DNA of 64,000 nt from an uncultured Roseobacter sp. (GCF_947493125.1 NZ_CANLQB010000004.1:248001-312000); one strand, 5' to 3'; counted from the stretch's first letter, positions 38,848 through 48,859 are shown. Notes: generated by a model not told the origin, from the sequence alone. A program made the numbers and translations.

Positions 38848-39414
38848 TCAGGGAATGATGCGGTTGTACTTCGTGCCCTGTAACGTGGCTCCGATGAGCA
38901 GGCCGGCCCTGCCAAAAACGGCGGCTTGGACCGGCGATAGCGCCGTTGTGCTGTCAGCCTTCACCCCATCGCCCTGATCGGAGATGACGTACTCCACATC
39001 CCCTCCGACAGCCCATCCGGGCGACCGGCGGAAATTCGTCAGCGCCTCGTCGGTCAGGAAGAACAGGACATGGGTGTACTGCTGTGCCCCAATCTGCAAA
39101 CCGCCCGAGAGCTGCGTGCTCGAATAATAATCGACCGTCACATCGTTCACCCGCAATGCACCGCGTCCATAGGCGCCGCCAAACCCGAAACCTGCCTCGG
39201 TGATGAGCGGCATCACCAGGATACCACTGGATTTCTGGCCCAGGTTCACGGTGTTGGGGTAGCGCCGGTACATTTCTTCAAGCGTCGCGTCGACCCGCGC
39301 ATCGATATTTGCTGCTCCGCGGGACCCGATCCCGTTGCCACAAGCTGCGGTCACCGAAACGCCCGCGAGCGCGCCGAGGGTAAATCCCCTACGGGAAAAT
39401 CTGATCTTGTTCAT
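38848..39414 (-). CDS. SYLF-domain (Ysc84-type) lipid-binding protein
   Basis: The protein has 188 residues. An N-terminal RRGFTLGALAGVSVTAACG segment looks like a Tat signal with a possible lipobox Cys. The rest is a Ysc84/SYLF fold (SSGILVMPLITEAGFGFGGAYGRG, GLQIGAQQYTHVLFF). SYLF domains bind phosphoinositides in eukaryotes; bacterial members are exported and uncharacterised. It is separated from hemB by 107 bases. Confidence 0.85.
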   Translation of the reverse strand: MNKIRFSRRGFTLGALAGVSVTAACGNGIGSRGAANIDARVDATLEEMYRRYPNTVNLGQKSSGILVMPLITEAGFGFGGAYGRGALRVNDVTVDYYSSTQLSGGLQIGAQQYTHVLFFLTDEALTNFRRSPGWAVGGDVEYVISDQGDGVKADSTTALSPVQAAVFGRAGLLIGATLQGTKYNRIIP

Positions 39415-39521
39415 GTCATCCGCCTGTATTCATGTTGCTCTTGTGTCGGTTAGTCCGACTTATGCGCGAACATACGCCGATTGGCGGGACCTGTCACTCA
39501 AAAGCTCGGCGATTGCGCGGG

Positions 39522-40526
39522 TTACCGCTGCGCTTGCAGAAGCCGGGCAGCTGCCGGCGCAAAATAGGTCAGGATGCCGTCACATCCCGCTCGCTTGAAA
39601 GCCATCAGGCTTTCCATCATCACCTTCTCGCCATCAATCCAGCCGTGTTGGGCGGCGGCCTGGATCATGCTGAACTCGCCCGAGACCTGGTAGGCATAGG
39701 TGGGCGCCCCAAACGCCTCTTTCACCCGCCTGCAGATATCGAGATAGGGCAGGCCTGGCTTGACCATGACCATATCGGCCCCTTCTCGGAGATCACGTTC
39801 GATCAGCCTCAATGCTTCATCGGAATTGCCCGGGTCCATCTGATAGGTCTTCTTATCGCCCGTCAGCGCCCCCGACGCGCCGACTGCATCGCGGAACGGA
39901 CCGTAAAAGGCCGACGAATACTTCGCCGAATAGCTCAGGATCATGACGTTCTGATGGCCTGCAGCTTCAAGTGCACTGCGCATGGCACCGACCCGTCCAT
40001 CCATCATGTCGGAGGGTCCGATGATATCGGCACCTGCATCGGCCTGCGCCAGCGTCATTTTCACCAGAGCCTCGACCGTCCGATCATTGACGATTTCTCC
40101 GTTCTCCACGAAACCATCATGTCCATTGATATTGTACGTATCGAGCGCAACATCGGTCATTACCGCGACCTCAGGAACCGCTGCTTTGATCGCGCGAATG
40201 GCCCGGTTGGCATGGTTCTCCGGATCCCAGGCCCCTGCGCAATCCTCCGTGCGTTCCTCGATGCCTGTGTAGGGAAAAATGCAAATTGCGGGAATTCCAA
40301 GATCTGCCGCCTCTCGTGCGGCATCGACGATCTTGTCGACCGATCTGCGATAAACGCCTGGCATGGAAGGCACCGGTTCCTCAATGCCTTCGCCCGAGCG
40401 CACGAACACTGGCCAGATGAAGTCGTCCACGCTCAGGCTGTTTTGCCGCGTGAGCGCCCGTATCGCAGGACTCTGGCGGAGACGCCGTAGACGGGTTTCA
40501 GGAAAGGAGCTTTGGGTCGGGCGCAT
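39522..40526 (-). CDS. hemB: porphobilinogen synthase (delta-aminolevulinate dehydratase)
   Basis: HemB joins two ALA molecules in tetrapyrrole synthesis. The 334-residue protein has the Schiff-base lysine regions ILSYSAKYSSAFYGPF and MVMVKPGLPYLDI. The metal site reads DVALDTYNINGHDG, not the Cys-rich DVCLCEYTSHGHCG of zinc enzymes, so this is a Mg-type enzyme as in other alphaproteobacteria. I take ATG 40526 (MRPTQSSFPETRLRRLR); GTG 40565 is an alternative. Confidence 0.96.
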   Translation of the reverse strand: MRPTQSSFPETRLRRLRQSPAIRALTRQNSLSVDDFIWPVFVRSGEGIEEPVPSMPGVYRRSVDKIVDAAREAADLGIPAICIFPYTGIEERTEDCAGAWDPENHANRAIRAIKAAVPEVAVMTDVALDTYNINGHDGFVENGEIVNDRTVEALVKMTLAQADAGADIIGPSDMMDGRVGAMRSALEAAGHQNVMILSYSAKYSSAFYGPFRDAVGASGALTGDKKTYQMDPGNSDEALRLIERDLREGADMVMVKPGLPYLDICRRVKEAFGAPTYAYQVSGEFSMIQAAAQHGWIDGEKVMMESLMAFKRAGCDGILTYFAPAAARLLQAQR

Positions 40527-40646
40527 GAAATGTGTCCAGTTTGAATGACAGCTCATCAGTGCCACTTATTTTTCATCAAGCCAAGGGTAGGAATTAGGGT
40601 CCAGCCTCGCTAAGAGGATCAAAACAAGTGACAAAAGCAGACCCCC

Positions 40647-41174
40647 TTGGACTTTTATCAAAACGTTTTTGAACTGATAGACATGCGGTCGTTTTCGAAC
40701 CTGTGGTTCTGGATCGCGTTGGCTGTTTTGTGGTCGACCGCAAGCCACTGGGTAATCGGTGTGCCCTATGACATGGTTTTGCGCGCGCGGAGATACGGTG
40801 GTCAGGCCGAGCAAGATCTCGAAGATATGGTTCGCATCAACATCAATCGGCTGCTCTTTATCGCCAATGTGTCCGGGTTGTGGCTGCTCGGTCTTGGATG
40901 CTTCTTGCTCACGGCACTCGGCGTCTTGGGTTTCTTTTACGCGGTCGAGATCGCGCAAGCGCTCTTTCTGCTGGGCTTGCCGATGTGCATCGTAGGTCTT
41001 CTGTCTTTGTCGACGGCACGTCTGATCTATCAGGAAGGTGCCGTTGGAGACGTGCTGCGCCGCCGATTGTCGCGGCACAGGCTTTATGTCCAGATCACTG
41101 GGATGATCTCGATTTTCGTGACGGCGCTCTGGGGCATGTATCAAAACCTTGCCATTGGCCCGTTGGGCGGTTGA
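40647..41174 (+). CDS. integral membrane protein of the type labelled SufBCD component
   Basis: The protein of 175 residues has four hydrophobic segments (about residues 18-36, 71-90, 95-120 and 150-166). I recall near-identical proteins (MDFYQ...FELIDMRSFSNLW) in Rhodobacteraceae annotated as component of SufBCD complex; no suf genes are near, so that label should not be trusted. The start is TTG 40647, by homologue memory; ATG 40683 is the alternative. It is upstream of mfd by 33 bases and likely shares its transcript. Confidence 0.7.
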   Translation: MDFYQNVFELIDMRSFSNLWFWIALAVLWSTASHWVIGVPYDMVLRARRYGGQAEQDLEDMVRININRLLFIANVSGLWLLGLGCFLLTALGVLGFFYAVEIAQALFLLGLPMCIVGLLSLSTARLIYQEGAVGDVLRRRLSRHRLYVQITGMISIFVTALWGMYQNLAIGPLGG

Positions 41175-41207
41175 CACCCTGCGTCTGAATCCCAATTGAA
41201 GCATCCA

Positions 41208-44200
41208 ATGGCCAATCCATCGCACATCACAGTGTCCGGCGTGCCCGAAGGGTATGACGCGCGGTACTTGCTCAATGAGCTAGAGACACAGGGACGTCCG
41301 ATCCTGCATGTCGCGCGGGATGACAAGAGGCTGGCGGCCATGCGAGCAGCCTTGCGCTTCTTTGCACCGAATATCCCGGTGATCACCTTCCCGGGGTGGG
41401 ACTGTTTGCCTTATGATCGCGTATCGCCAAACGCCGACATCTCGGCACAACGCATGGCAACGCTCGCCGGGCTGGTACACGGAATGCCGGCGCAGTTCAT
41501 CCTTCTGACGACGCTGAATGCTGCCATGCAGCGCGTTCCGGCGCGCACGACCTTGCGGGAAGCCGCATTCAGCGCACACGTAGGCGACCGGGTCGACGAA
41601 GAGGGGTTGCGCCGCTTTTTGGTGCGTATGGGATTTGTCCAAAGTTCGACCGTGACCGAGCCGGGCGACTATGCCATTCGGGGTGGCATCATCGACATAT
41701 TTCCGCCCGGGGATCTTGGGCCGATCCGGCTCGACTTCTTCGGTGATGTGCTCGACGGCGCACGGCGGTTCGACGCCGGAACCCAACGTACGATCGACAA
41801 GCTTACAACCGTCGAGCTTGCGCCCGTGTCCGAGGTGATCCTGGATGACGCCGCGATCCGGCGGTTTCGCCAGAACTACCGGATCGAGTTTGGGGCGGCA
41901 GGCACGGATGACCCGCTCTATGAAGCTGTCAGCGCCGGTCGAAAGCATCAGGGTGCGGAGCATTGGTTGCCATTTTTTCACGATCAGTTGGAAACGCTGT
42001 TTGATTATCTCCCCGACGCGCTGATTACTCTGGATGATCAAGTCCCGGCTGCCAGATTGGCACGGTGGGACAGTATTGCCGATCAATATGAGACGCGGCG
42101 CCTGGCAATGGCAAATCGTTCGAAGATGGACAGCGTCTACAAGCCTTGTCCGCCCGATCGGCTGTATTTGAATGACACGGCCTGGGTGACGGCGACGGAG
42201 GCGCGTCGGGTCTTGCAGTTGACGCCCTTGCCGCAACCGACAGGGTTATCCGTCATCGACGCGGGCGCGCGGATCGGACGTAACTTTTCGCCAGAACGCC
42301 AACAAGAGTCGCTCAGTCTCTTCGGCGCGCTGGCGAGCCATATCAAGGTGAAGCTTGATAATGGCCCCGTGCTGGTCGCCAGCTATTCCGAGGGGGCGCG
42401 CGAGCGGCTCACCGGGCTGATTGAAGACGAGGGGCTTGCTGAAGCTATCCCGGTGCCGGATGCGACGCGCATCGGCAAGCGAGGGCTGCATCTGGCTGTG
42501 TGGGCATTGGAGCACGGGTTTGAGGCACCTGGTCTTACCGTGATCTCCGAGCAGGACGTGCTGGGAGATCGGCTCATCCGCAGGCCGAAACGCAAGCGGC
42601 GGGCTGAGAATTTCCTGACGGAGACGCAGGCCCTCAGCCCCGGGGACCTGATCGTCCATGTTGACCACGGGATCGGTCGCTACAAGGGTCTGGAGGTCGT
42701 CACAGCCGCCGGTGCTGCGCATGAGTGCATCCTGCTCGAATATGCAGAGGGGTCAAAGCTCTACCTTCCGGTCGAGAATATCGAACTTCTATCCAAGTAC
42801 GGTCATGAAGAAGGGTTGCTTGACCGGCTGGGCGGTGGTGCCTGGCAAGCCAAGAAGGCTCGTCTGAAAGAGCGCATCCGCGAGATGGCGGACAAGCTGA
42901 TCCGAATTGCCGCAGAAAGGGCCTTGCGCAAAGCCCCTGTACTGGAACCACCACCAGGTATGTGGGACGCCTTCTCCGCGCGATTTCCTTATCAGGAAAC
43001 AGATGATCAGCTGCGCGCCATAGAGGAGGTGATCGGTGATCTGACTTCCGGAAACCCGATGGATCGCCTGGTCTGCGGCGACGTCGGTTTCGGCAAGACT
43101 GAGGTGGCAATGCGTGCTGCGTTCGTGGCTGCAATGTCTGGCGTGCAGGTGGCTGTCATTGCGCCGACTACGCTGCTCGCCCGCCAACACTTCAAGAGCT
43201 TCGCCGAGCGGTTTCGCGGTTTTCCGATCAATGTGCGGCAGCTGAGCAGATTTGTATCCACCGGCGAGGCCAATGCCACCCGAGATGGCCTGTCGCGCGG
43301 CACGGTCGACATTGTGATCGGAACGCATGCGCTGCTGGCCAAGAGCGTTCGTTTCCAGAATCTTGGGCTTCTGGTGATCGACGAGGAACAGCACTTCGGC
43401 GTCGCGCATAAGGAGCGGCTGAAACAACTGCGCAGTGACGTACACGTGCTCACGCTCACCGCGACGCCGATTCCACGGACGCTGCAGTTGAGCCTGACTG
43501 GGGTCCGCGATCTCAGCATTATTGGTACCCCTCCGGTTGATCGCCTCGCAATCCGAACCTATGTGAGCGAGTTCGATGCGGTGACATTGAGAGAAGCACT
43601 GCTGCGCGAACATTATCGAGGCGGGCAGTCGTTCTATGTTGTGCCAAGAATATCGGATTTGCCGGAGATCGAAGAGTTTCTGAAGGAACAGCTGCCTGAA
43701 CTGACCTATGTCGTGGCCCATGGGCAGATGCCGGCAGGTGAGCTCGATGACCGGATGAACGCATTTTATGACGGGAAATTCGATGTGCTGCTGGCAACGA
43801 CAATTGTCGAATCTGGCCTCGACATTCCAACAGCCAATACAATGGTCGTGCATCGCGCCGACATGTTCGGGCTGGCCCAACTCTATCAGATCCGGGGTCG
43901 GGTCGGGCGCTCCAAGACGCGGGCATACGCCTACCTGACGACCAAACCGCGCACCAAGTTGACGGATACGGCCGAGAAACGCCTGCGGGTGCTGTCGAGC
44001 CTCGACACGTTGGGCGCCGGCTTCACGCTGGCCAGCCAAGACCTCGACATTCGAGGGGCCGGCAACCTTCTGGGCGAAGAGCAGTCGGGCCAGATGCGCG
44101 ATGTGGGCTTTGAACTCTACCAATCCATGCTGGAGGAGGCGATTGCAAAGATCCGCGCAGGTGAGATGGAGGGGCTCAGCGACGCCGACGATCAGTGGGC

Positions 44201-44672
44201 CCCGCAGATCAATCTAGGGGTGCCTGTGCTGATACCGGAGGACTATGTGCCGGATCTGGATGTCCGGCTCGGTCTCTACCGACGCTTGAGCAGCCTGAGC
44301 AGCAAGGTCGAACTGGAAGGTTTTGCGGCAGAGCTGATCGACCGTTTCGGAAAGCTGCCGCGGGAAGTGAACACATTGATGTTGGTGGTTCGTATCAAGG
44401 CTATGTGCAAGAAGGCTGGGATCGCCAAGCTGGATGGTGGCCCCAAAGGCGCGACCATCCAGTTTCATAACGACAAGTTTGCCTCACCACAGGGGCTGGT
44501 CGAGTTCATCCAGGATCAGCGTGGCCTCGCCAAGGTCAAGGACAACAAGATCGTGGTTCGGCGCGACTGGAAAGCGGACAGCGACAAGATCAAGGGGGCC
44601 TTCGCGATTGCCCGGGATCTGGCGGAGAAGGTTGTTGCCGAGAAAAAGACAAAACGCGCGAAAGCTGGGTAG
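41208..44672 (+). CDS. mfd: transcription-repair coupling factor
   Basis: Mfd removes RNA polymerase stalled at DNA damage and recruits UvrA. At 1154 residues it has the UvrB-like N-terminal part, the CarD/RID polymerase-binding domain (SPGDLIVHVDHGIGRYKGLE), the RecG-like helicase with Walker A CGDVGFGKTEVAMRAA and Walker B LLVIDEEQHFGV, and the C-terminal TRCF domain. The length is normal. ATG 41208 starts MANPSHITVSGVPEG; a TTG four codons upstream is possible. Its stop abuts the convergent MFS gene. Confidence 0.97.
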   Translation: MANPSHITVSGVPEGYDARYLLNELETQGRPILHVARDDKRLAAMRAALRFFAPNIPVITFPGWDCLPYDRVSPNADISAQRMATLAGLVHGMPAQFILLTTLNAAMQRVPARTTLREAAFSAHVGDRVDEEGLRRFLVRMGFVQSSTVTEPGDYAIRGGIIDIFPPGDLGPIRLDFFGDVLDGARRFDAGTQRTIDKLTTVELAPVSEVILDDAAIRRFRQNYRIEFGAAGTDDPLYEAVSAGRKHQGAEHWLPFFHDQLETLFDYLPDALITLDDQVPAARLARWDSIADQYETRRLAMANRSKMDSVYKPCPPDRLYLNDTAWVTATEARRVLQLTPLPQPTGLSVIDAGARIGRNFSPERQQESLSLFGALASHIKVKLDNGPVLVASYSEGARERLTGLIEDEGLAEAIPVPDATRIGKRGLHLAVWALEHGFEAPGLTVISEQDVLGDRLIRRPKRKRRAENFLTETQALSPGDLIVHVDHGIGRYKGLEVVTAAGAAHECILLEYAEGSKLYLPVENIELLSKYGHEEGLLDRLGGGAWQAKKARLKERIREMADKLIRIAAERALRKAPVLEPPPGMWDAFSARFPYQETDDQLRAIEEVIGDLTSGNPMDRLVCGDVGFGKTEVAMRAAFVAAMSGVQVAVIAPTTLLARQHFKSFAERFRGFPINVRQLSRFVSTGEANATRDGLSRGTVDIVIGTHALLAKSVRFQNLGLLVIDEEQHFGVAHKERLKQLRSDVHVLTLTATPIPRTLQLSLTGVRDLSIIGTPPVDRLAIRTYVSEFDAVTLREALLREHYRGGQSFYVVPRISDLPEIEEFLKEQLPELTYVVAHGQMPAGELDDRMNAFYDGKFDVLLATTIVESGLDIPTANTMVVHRADMFGLAQLYQIRGRVGRSKTRAYAYLTTKPRTKLTDTAEKRLRVLSSLDTLGAGFTLASQDLDIRGAGNLLGEEQSGQMRDVGFELYQSMLEEAIAKIRAGEMEGLSDADDQWAPQINLGVPVLIPEDYVPDLDVRLGLYRRLSSLSSKVELEGFAAELIDRFGKLPREVNTLMLVVRIKAMCKKAGIAKLDGGPKGATIQFHNDKFASPQGLVEFIQDQRGLAKVKDNKIVVRRDWKADSDKIKGAFAIARDLAEKVVAEKKTKRAKAG

Positions 44673-45908
44673 CTATTCAGCTGGCAAACGGGCCTCGACC
44701 CGGCCCATGTAGCGCATCACAACAAAAGCCATCAGGGCCATCACAAAAACTGCACCAATCAGTGGCCGGATGGTTCCATCAAACAGGAGGCCGATTGGTG
44801 ACGCGATCATGGCAGCCAAGACGGTCGAGACCGCACCGATGACACTCGCGGCCATGCCGGCGATATGTCCCATGGGCTCCATCGCGATGGCATTCAAATT
44901 GCCTATGGTGAGCCCGGCCTGAAAAAAGACGTAGGCCTGCCAAATCGCAAAGACGAAAAACGCACTGGCGCCAAGTGTTTCGTTGTGGAGGAGCACGGTC
45001 ACAGACAACACGATCTGTATGGCCAAGGCCATTGTAATCAGGCGTCGCATGCCCAAGCGCATCACCAACATCGCATTGAGAAAGCTGGCGAGGGCCGACA
45101 CCAAGGCAATGCCACCAAACCAGAAATGGAACGTGTCCTGCTTGTCATAGATCTGTTCGTATACCGGTTGTATCATCATCAGCACCGTAAACAGGATCGA
45201 CATGCAAAGGGTCTGCACGACAATCGACAGGCGCACGATCGGATGCGCAAACATTTCGCCGACGGCGGTTATCATCAAGCGTGGACGGAGGGGGCGTCGA
45301 TCCTCGCGCGCGAGGGTCTCGGGCAGGCGCAGGCCAAGCCATAGAACAGAAATCGCGGAGAAAACCATAAAGGCTGCAAAAATCCCCCGCCAGCCACCCG
45401 TGGAAATGATGAGGTATCCCAGGGTCGGCGCAAAGCCGGGCACCAAGGTGAAAATCATCATCACAATTGACACGATTTTTGCCATCTCGCGACCCGAGTA
45501 GAGATCGCGGATGACCGCGATGGACACCACTCTGGGACCGGCGGCTCCAATGCCTTGAACGACCCGCGCGGCCAGCACAACTTCGAAAATCGAACTTGCC
45601 CAAGCGATGGCGGAGGCTGTGATGTAAAGCCCTGCACCGCAGATCATGATGCTGCGCCGGCCAAAGGCATCCGAAAGGGGGCCCATGAAGAACGTCCCAA
45701 TGCCCATGCCGAGCACGAAGGCCGTCATGATCAGAGGTGCGCGTGTTGGATCGTCAGGCGTGAGCTCATCCGCGATATCGGGCAAGGCTGGTAGCATCGC
45801 GTCAATCGAAAATGCGATCGTCGCGAACATCATGGCCATCAATGCGATGAATTCGGCGCGCCCCATCACGGGGTGCGATGCAGACTGCGGCACGCGACAT
45901 ACTCCCAA
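44673..45908 (-). CDS. Bcr/CflA-type multidrug efflux MFS transporter
   Basis: The protein has 411 residues and 12 membrane segments. The early segment IALMAMMFATIAFSIDAMLPALPDIA matches the Bcr/CflA subfamily and the loop GPLSDAFGRRSIMICGAGLY is the MFS signature (motif A). Members export drugs or small metabolites by proton antiport. TTG 45908 gives 14 residues before the first conserved part; ATG 45866 is the alternative. The stop is next to that of mfd. Confidence 0.92.
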   Translation of the reverse strand: MGVCRVPQSASHPVMGRAEFIALMAMMFATIAFSIDAMLPALPDIADELTPDDPTRAPLIMTAFVLGMGIGTFFMGPLSDAFGRRSIMICGAGLYITASAIAWASSIFEVVLAARVVQGIGAAGPRVVSIAVIRDLYSGREMAKIVSIVMMIFTLVPGFAPTLGYLIISTGGWRGIFAAFMVFSAISVLWLGLRLPETLAREDRRPLRPRLMITAVGEMFAHPIVRLSIVVQTLCMSILFTVLMMIQPVYEQIYDKQDTFHFWFGGIALVSALASFLNAMLVMRLGMRRLITMALAIQIVLSVTVLLHNETLGASAFFVFAIWQAYVFFQAGLTIGNLNAIAMEPMGHIAGMAASVIGAVSTVLAAMIASPIGLLFDGTIRPLIGAVFVMALMAFVVMRYMGRVEARLPAE

Positions 45909-46012
45909 CTCGCAAGTGCTCCAAGAGCATGTTGCGACCGTTTTGGTGTAACCTACAGTTGTGGATGCGACAACGTCACATTTTTACACAATTGTGCGTG
46001 CGCGCCCGCGGA

Positions 46013-46654
46013 TTAAGCAGCAGCGCTTAATTCGCGGATCACACGGGCCCAGAGCTCGGGTGGTTGCGCCCCGGGTACAGCGTGCTTTTGCGCCACGATG
46101 AAGGTCGGGACAGAATTGACTCCCATACTCCGGCTATGTGCGTCACGATCCCGAATACCCTGCGCATCGGCGTCCGACTGGAGCAATTTCCGCACAACCG
46201 CAGCATCCATATCAATGCCGTCAGCCACGTCAGCAAGCACATCGTGATCGCCGATGTCTCTGGCCTCGACAAAATAGGCCTCAAAAAGAGCGGACACAGC
46301 CGCGGTCTGCCGTCCCTCTATCCCGGCCCAATGAATGAGCCTGTGTGCGTCCAGCGTGTTGGGGGTTCGCGTCATACCCTCGAAGTCTATCTTGAGACCT
46401 GCCGCCTCCGCATGTTCGAGCACTGGTGCATAGGCTCGTATGGCGCCCTCTTTTCCGCCGAACTTTCCTTCGAGATAGGCGCGACGATCCATGCCCTCGG
46501 GTGGCATGTCCGGGTTGAGCTGGAAAGGGTGCCACTCAATTTGGAAAGGATGGCCAGGCTGATCAGCCAAGGCTTTGTCGAGATGTGTCTTGCCGATGTA
46601 GCACCATGGACAAATCGGATCAGACATTATGTCGAGCTTGACGATCTCGGTCAT
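46013..46654 (-). CDS. DsbA family (FrnE-like) oxidoreductase
   Basis: At 213 residues this thioredoxin-fold protein has a CPWC redox motif (Cys15 and Cys18 in DPICPWCYIG) and the late GVNSVPTFIV with the cis-Pro. There is no signal peptide, so it is cytoplasmic, unlike DsbA itself; the FrnE/2-hydroxychromene isomerase group fits. It overlaps the 3' end of the acyl-CoA synthetase gene (ATGA) and is co-translated with it. The substrate is unknown. Confidence 0.9.
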   Translation of the reverse strand: MTEIVKLDIMSDPICPWCYIGKTHLDKALADQPGHPFQIEWHPFQLNPDMPPEGMDRRAYLEGKFGGKEGAIRAYAPVLEHAEAAGLKIDFEGMTRTPNTLDAHRLIHWAGIEGRQTAAVSALFEAYFVEARDIGDHDVLADVADGIDMDAAVVRKLLQSDADAQGIRDRDAHSRSMGVNSVPTFIVAQKHAVPGAQPPELWARVIRELSAAA

Positions 46655-48165
46655 GGATGGTCCCCAAATCTTGCCTGCAGCGCTTGTCGCCGAACTTTGC
46701 CATTCGCGCCCACAGGCAGGTCCGGCACATGAATATAGAGACGCGGCTGCTTGTATCGCGCCAGTTTCATGCTGACATATGTGCGCAGATCCGTTTCGTC
46801 CAGTTCTGCAGCAGCCGTATAGAACGCGGCGATCACGCGAACATCTGCTTTGAGTTGAACATCCGTGACTGCGACACTGAGAAGGTCCGGTATCTCGGCC
46901 AACACGGCCTCTACTTCCAGGGGTGAAACACGGATACCACCGGCGTTCATCATGTCATCATTCCGACCGAGATAGGTGATCTGCCCATCCGGTGACATGA
47001 TGGCCTGATCTCCCGTCAGAAACCACTCTCCCTGCTGGCGTCCGGCAGTCTCCGTCTCGTCATTTAGATATTCCAGCATGAGACCGGGGTCTGTGCGGTG
47101 GATCGCAATGGTCCCTTCCGTCTGGATCTTGACCGGCCCGCTCTCTCCGAGCAGCGCAACCCTTCGTCCTGCCTGCGGACGCCCAAGGGCATCTGGCGCC
47201 GCGACACGCCCCGGTGCGCCCGAAATAAACGTCGAGCATTCCGACATCCCGAAGGCTTCGTAAATTTCGGTGCCGGTCGCCCTCCGCCACGCGTCTGCCA
47301 GGCGCCTTGAGAGTTTCTCTCCGGCGCTGAGCCCGTGGCGCAGCGAAGGACTTCCGAAGTTCTGTTCGGACTTCAGTACTTGACGATAAATGCCCGGAGA
47401 TGCGGCAAACATGGTGACATCATGTTCCGTGATCAAATCCGGCAAATCGGCTGCCTGAGCCTCCGGGGCCGGGATCATGGCGGTCGCTCCCCGTGTCCAG
47501 GGGTCCAACAACCCCGTGCCCAGCGTATAGGTCCAGTTGAATGACCCCGCATGCAGAAGCCGGTCATCGGGGCGCAGGGCATACCAATCGTCAAACATCA
47601 TCTGTCGGGCCCAACAGGCGCGATGGGCATGAACGACGGCCTTCGGCTTTCCCGACGTTCCGGACGTGAAGATGATATAGGCTGGTCGGTTCGGATCATC
47701 GAAGTCGTATGGCGCGGGCTCCATGTCTCGAAAACTACGCAGGCGGGTCAGGTTAATCGTGAGGGAGTGATCAGCACATGCGACGGCAGGATCACGCAGA
47801 ACTGCGCTCGGTGCGATCTCTGCGATGGCACGTTCGGTCTCGAAGGCGGTCAGAGCGGGCGATGTCGGCACGGGAATAAGACCAACGGCCACCGCGCCAA
47901 GATAGGCAATCGGAAAATCAACGGTATTGCCGAGGCGCATCAACACCCTGTCGCCGCGTTCAAGTCCCAGGTTCAGCAATCCGGTTGCCGTGCCGCGAAC
48001 CGCATGCTCGAGCATTGAAAACGACCAACGTTCGGCCGCATCGGCACCCAGGACAACAAGTGCATCTTTTTCAGGCGTCCTGCGACCTGCAGCGAGAACG
48101 TAGGCTGCCATGTTGAAGGACGCCGGGCAGGGGGGTGGCGGCCCTTCATCAAAGATGGACATCAT
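46651..48165 (-). CDS. AMP-forming acyl-CoA synthetase (ANL superfamily)
   Basis: The 504-residue enzyme activates a carboxylic acid as acyl-AMP and then a CoA thioester. The P-loop-like motif YIIFTSGTSGKPKAVVHAH, the hinge region DQAIMSPDGQITYLGRNDDM and the C-terminal Lys in VGANGKVRRQAL are all present. The closest well-known relatives are benzoate-CoA ligases and similar ring-acid enzymes, but substrate assignment is not possible here. It is divergent from the XRE-cupin regulator with 64 bases between starts, a layout suggesting local control. Confidence 0.92.
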   Translation of the reverse strand: MMSIFDEGPPPPCPASFNMAAYVLAAGRRTPEKDALVVLGADAAERWSFSMLEHAVRGTATGLLNLGLERGDRVLMRLGNTVDFPIAYLGAVAVGLIPVPTSPALTAFETERAIAEIAPSAVLRDPAVACADHSLTINLTRLRSFRDMEPAPYDFDDPNRPAYIIFTSGTSGKPKAVVHAHRACWARQMMFDDWYALRPDDRLLHAGSFNWTYTLGTGLLDPWTRGATAMIPAPEAQAADLPDLITEHDVTMFAASPGIYRQVLKSEQNFGSPSLRHGLSAGEKLSRRLADAWRRATGTEIYEAFGMSECSTFISGAPGRVAAPDALGRPQAGRRVALLGESGPVKIQTEGTIAIHRTDPGLMLEYLNDETETAGRQQGEWFLTGDQAIMSPDGQITYLGRNDDMMNAGGIRVSPLEVEAVLAEIPDLLSVAVTDVQLKADVRVIAAFYTAAAELDETDLRTYVSMKLARYKQPRLYIHVPDLPVGANGKVRRQALQARFGDHP

Positions 48166-48229
48166 GAGGGGGTGCTAGCGTGCGACCCGCTGCGTTGCAA
48201 GCCCGCCCGCTTGGTTCTATAGCTGTCCA

Positions 48230-48853
48230 ATGGCCAATGCAGACCCCAAGACCCTGATCAAGATTGCAAGAGAAAGCGGAAGTTCGGAAGAAGGCGCACC
48301 CGTCGATCTTGGCCAGCGCGTTCGCGAATTGCGCAAGGCGCGTGCCTGGACCTTGGAGCAAGCTGCAAGTCAGGCCGGTCTGGCGCGCTCAACGCTGAGC
48401 AAGATCGAAAACGGTCAGATGTCTCCGACATATGACGCATTGAAGAAGCTGGCTATCGGGCTGGAGATTTCAGTGCCGCAGCTCTTTACACCTCCGCGCG
48501 CAGGTCAGGTAAACGGGCGTATGTCGGTGACCAAATCGGGGCAGGGCGCAGCGCAAGCCACCGTGACATACGAACATGAGTTGCTTGCCGAGACACTGAC
48601 GAAGAAGCAGATGCTGCCCTATCGGGCACGTGTCCGCGCGCGAAAGATGGAAGAGTTCGATGGGTGGGTCCGTCACGATGGTGAAGAATTCCTCTATGTC
48701 CTGACGGGGGTGATCCGGCTTTACACCGAATTCTACGAGCCGATCGAAATGCGCAGGGGGGACAGCGCCTACTACGACGCGGCCATGGGTCACAACGTGG
48801 TTTCAGTCAGCGAAGAGGACGCCAACATCCTCTGGGTGACATCTCTGGTCTAG
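48230..48853 (+). CDS. XRE-family regulator with C-terminal cupin domain
   Basis: The 207-residue protein joins an XRE helix-turn-helix (residues 27-80, including RVRELRKARAWTLEQAASQA and LARSTLSKIENGQMSPTYDA) to a cupin (from about 125; DGEEFLYVLTGVIRLYTEFY and RRGDSAYYDAAMGHNVVSVS). The cupin of such PuuR-like proteins usually senses a small metabolite. It faces the acyl-CoA synthetase gene, its likeliest target, across 64 bases. It then converges on the substrate-binding protein gene. Confidence 0.93.
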   Translation: MANADPKTLIKIARESGSSEEGAPVDLGQRVRELRKARAWTLEQAASQAGLARSTLSKIENGQMSPTYDALKKLAIGLEISVPQLFTPPRAGQVNGRMSVTKSGQGAAQATVTYEHELLAETLTKKQMLPYRARVRARKMEEFDGWVRHDGEEFLYVLTGVIRLYTEFYEPIEMRRGDSAYYDAAMGHNVVSVSEEDANILWVTSLV

Positions 48854-48859
48854 AACCGG

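Noticed and set aside
39445-39459. GTCGG-TTAGT-CCGAC inverted repeat near the SYLF gene
   Set aside because: Five-bp stem with no T-run on either strand; could be chance.
39432-40490. 352-codon plus frame antisense to hemB
   Set aside because: It is the complement of a conserved housekeeping gene, and its product has no motifs and many His/Arg residues.
42789-44123. 444-codon minus frame antisense to mfd
   Set aside because: A long shadow of a highly conserved gene in high-GC DNA; no family motif, no ribosome site.
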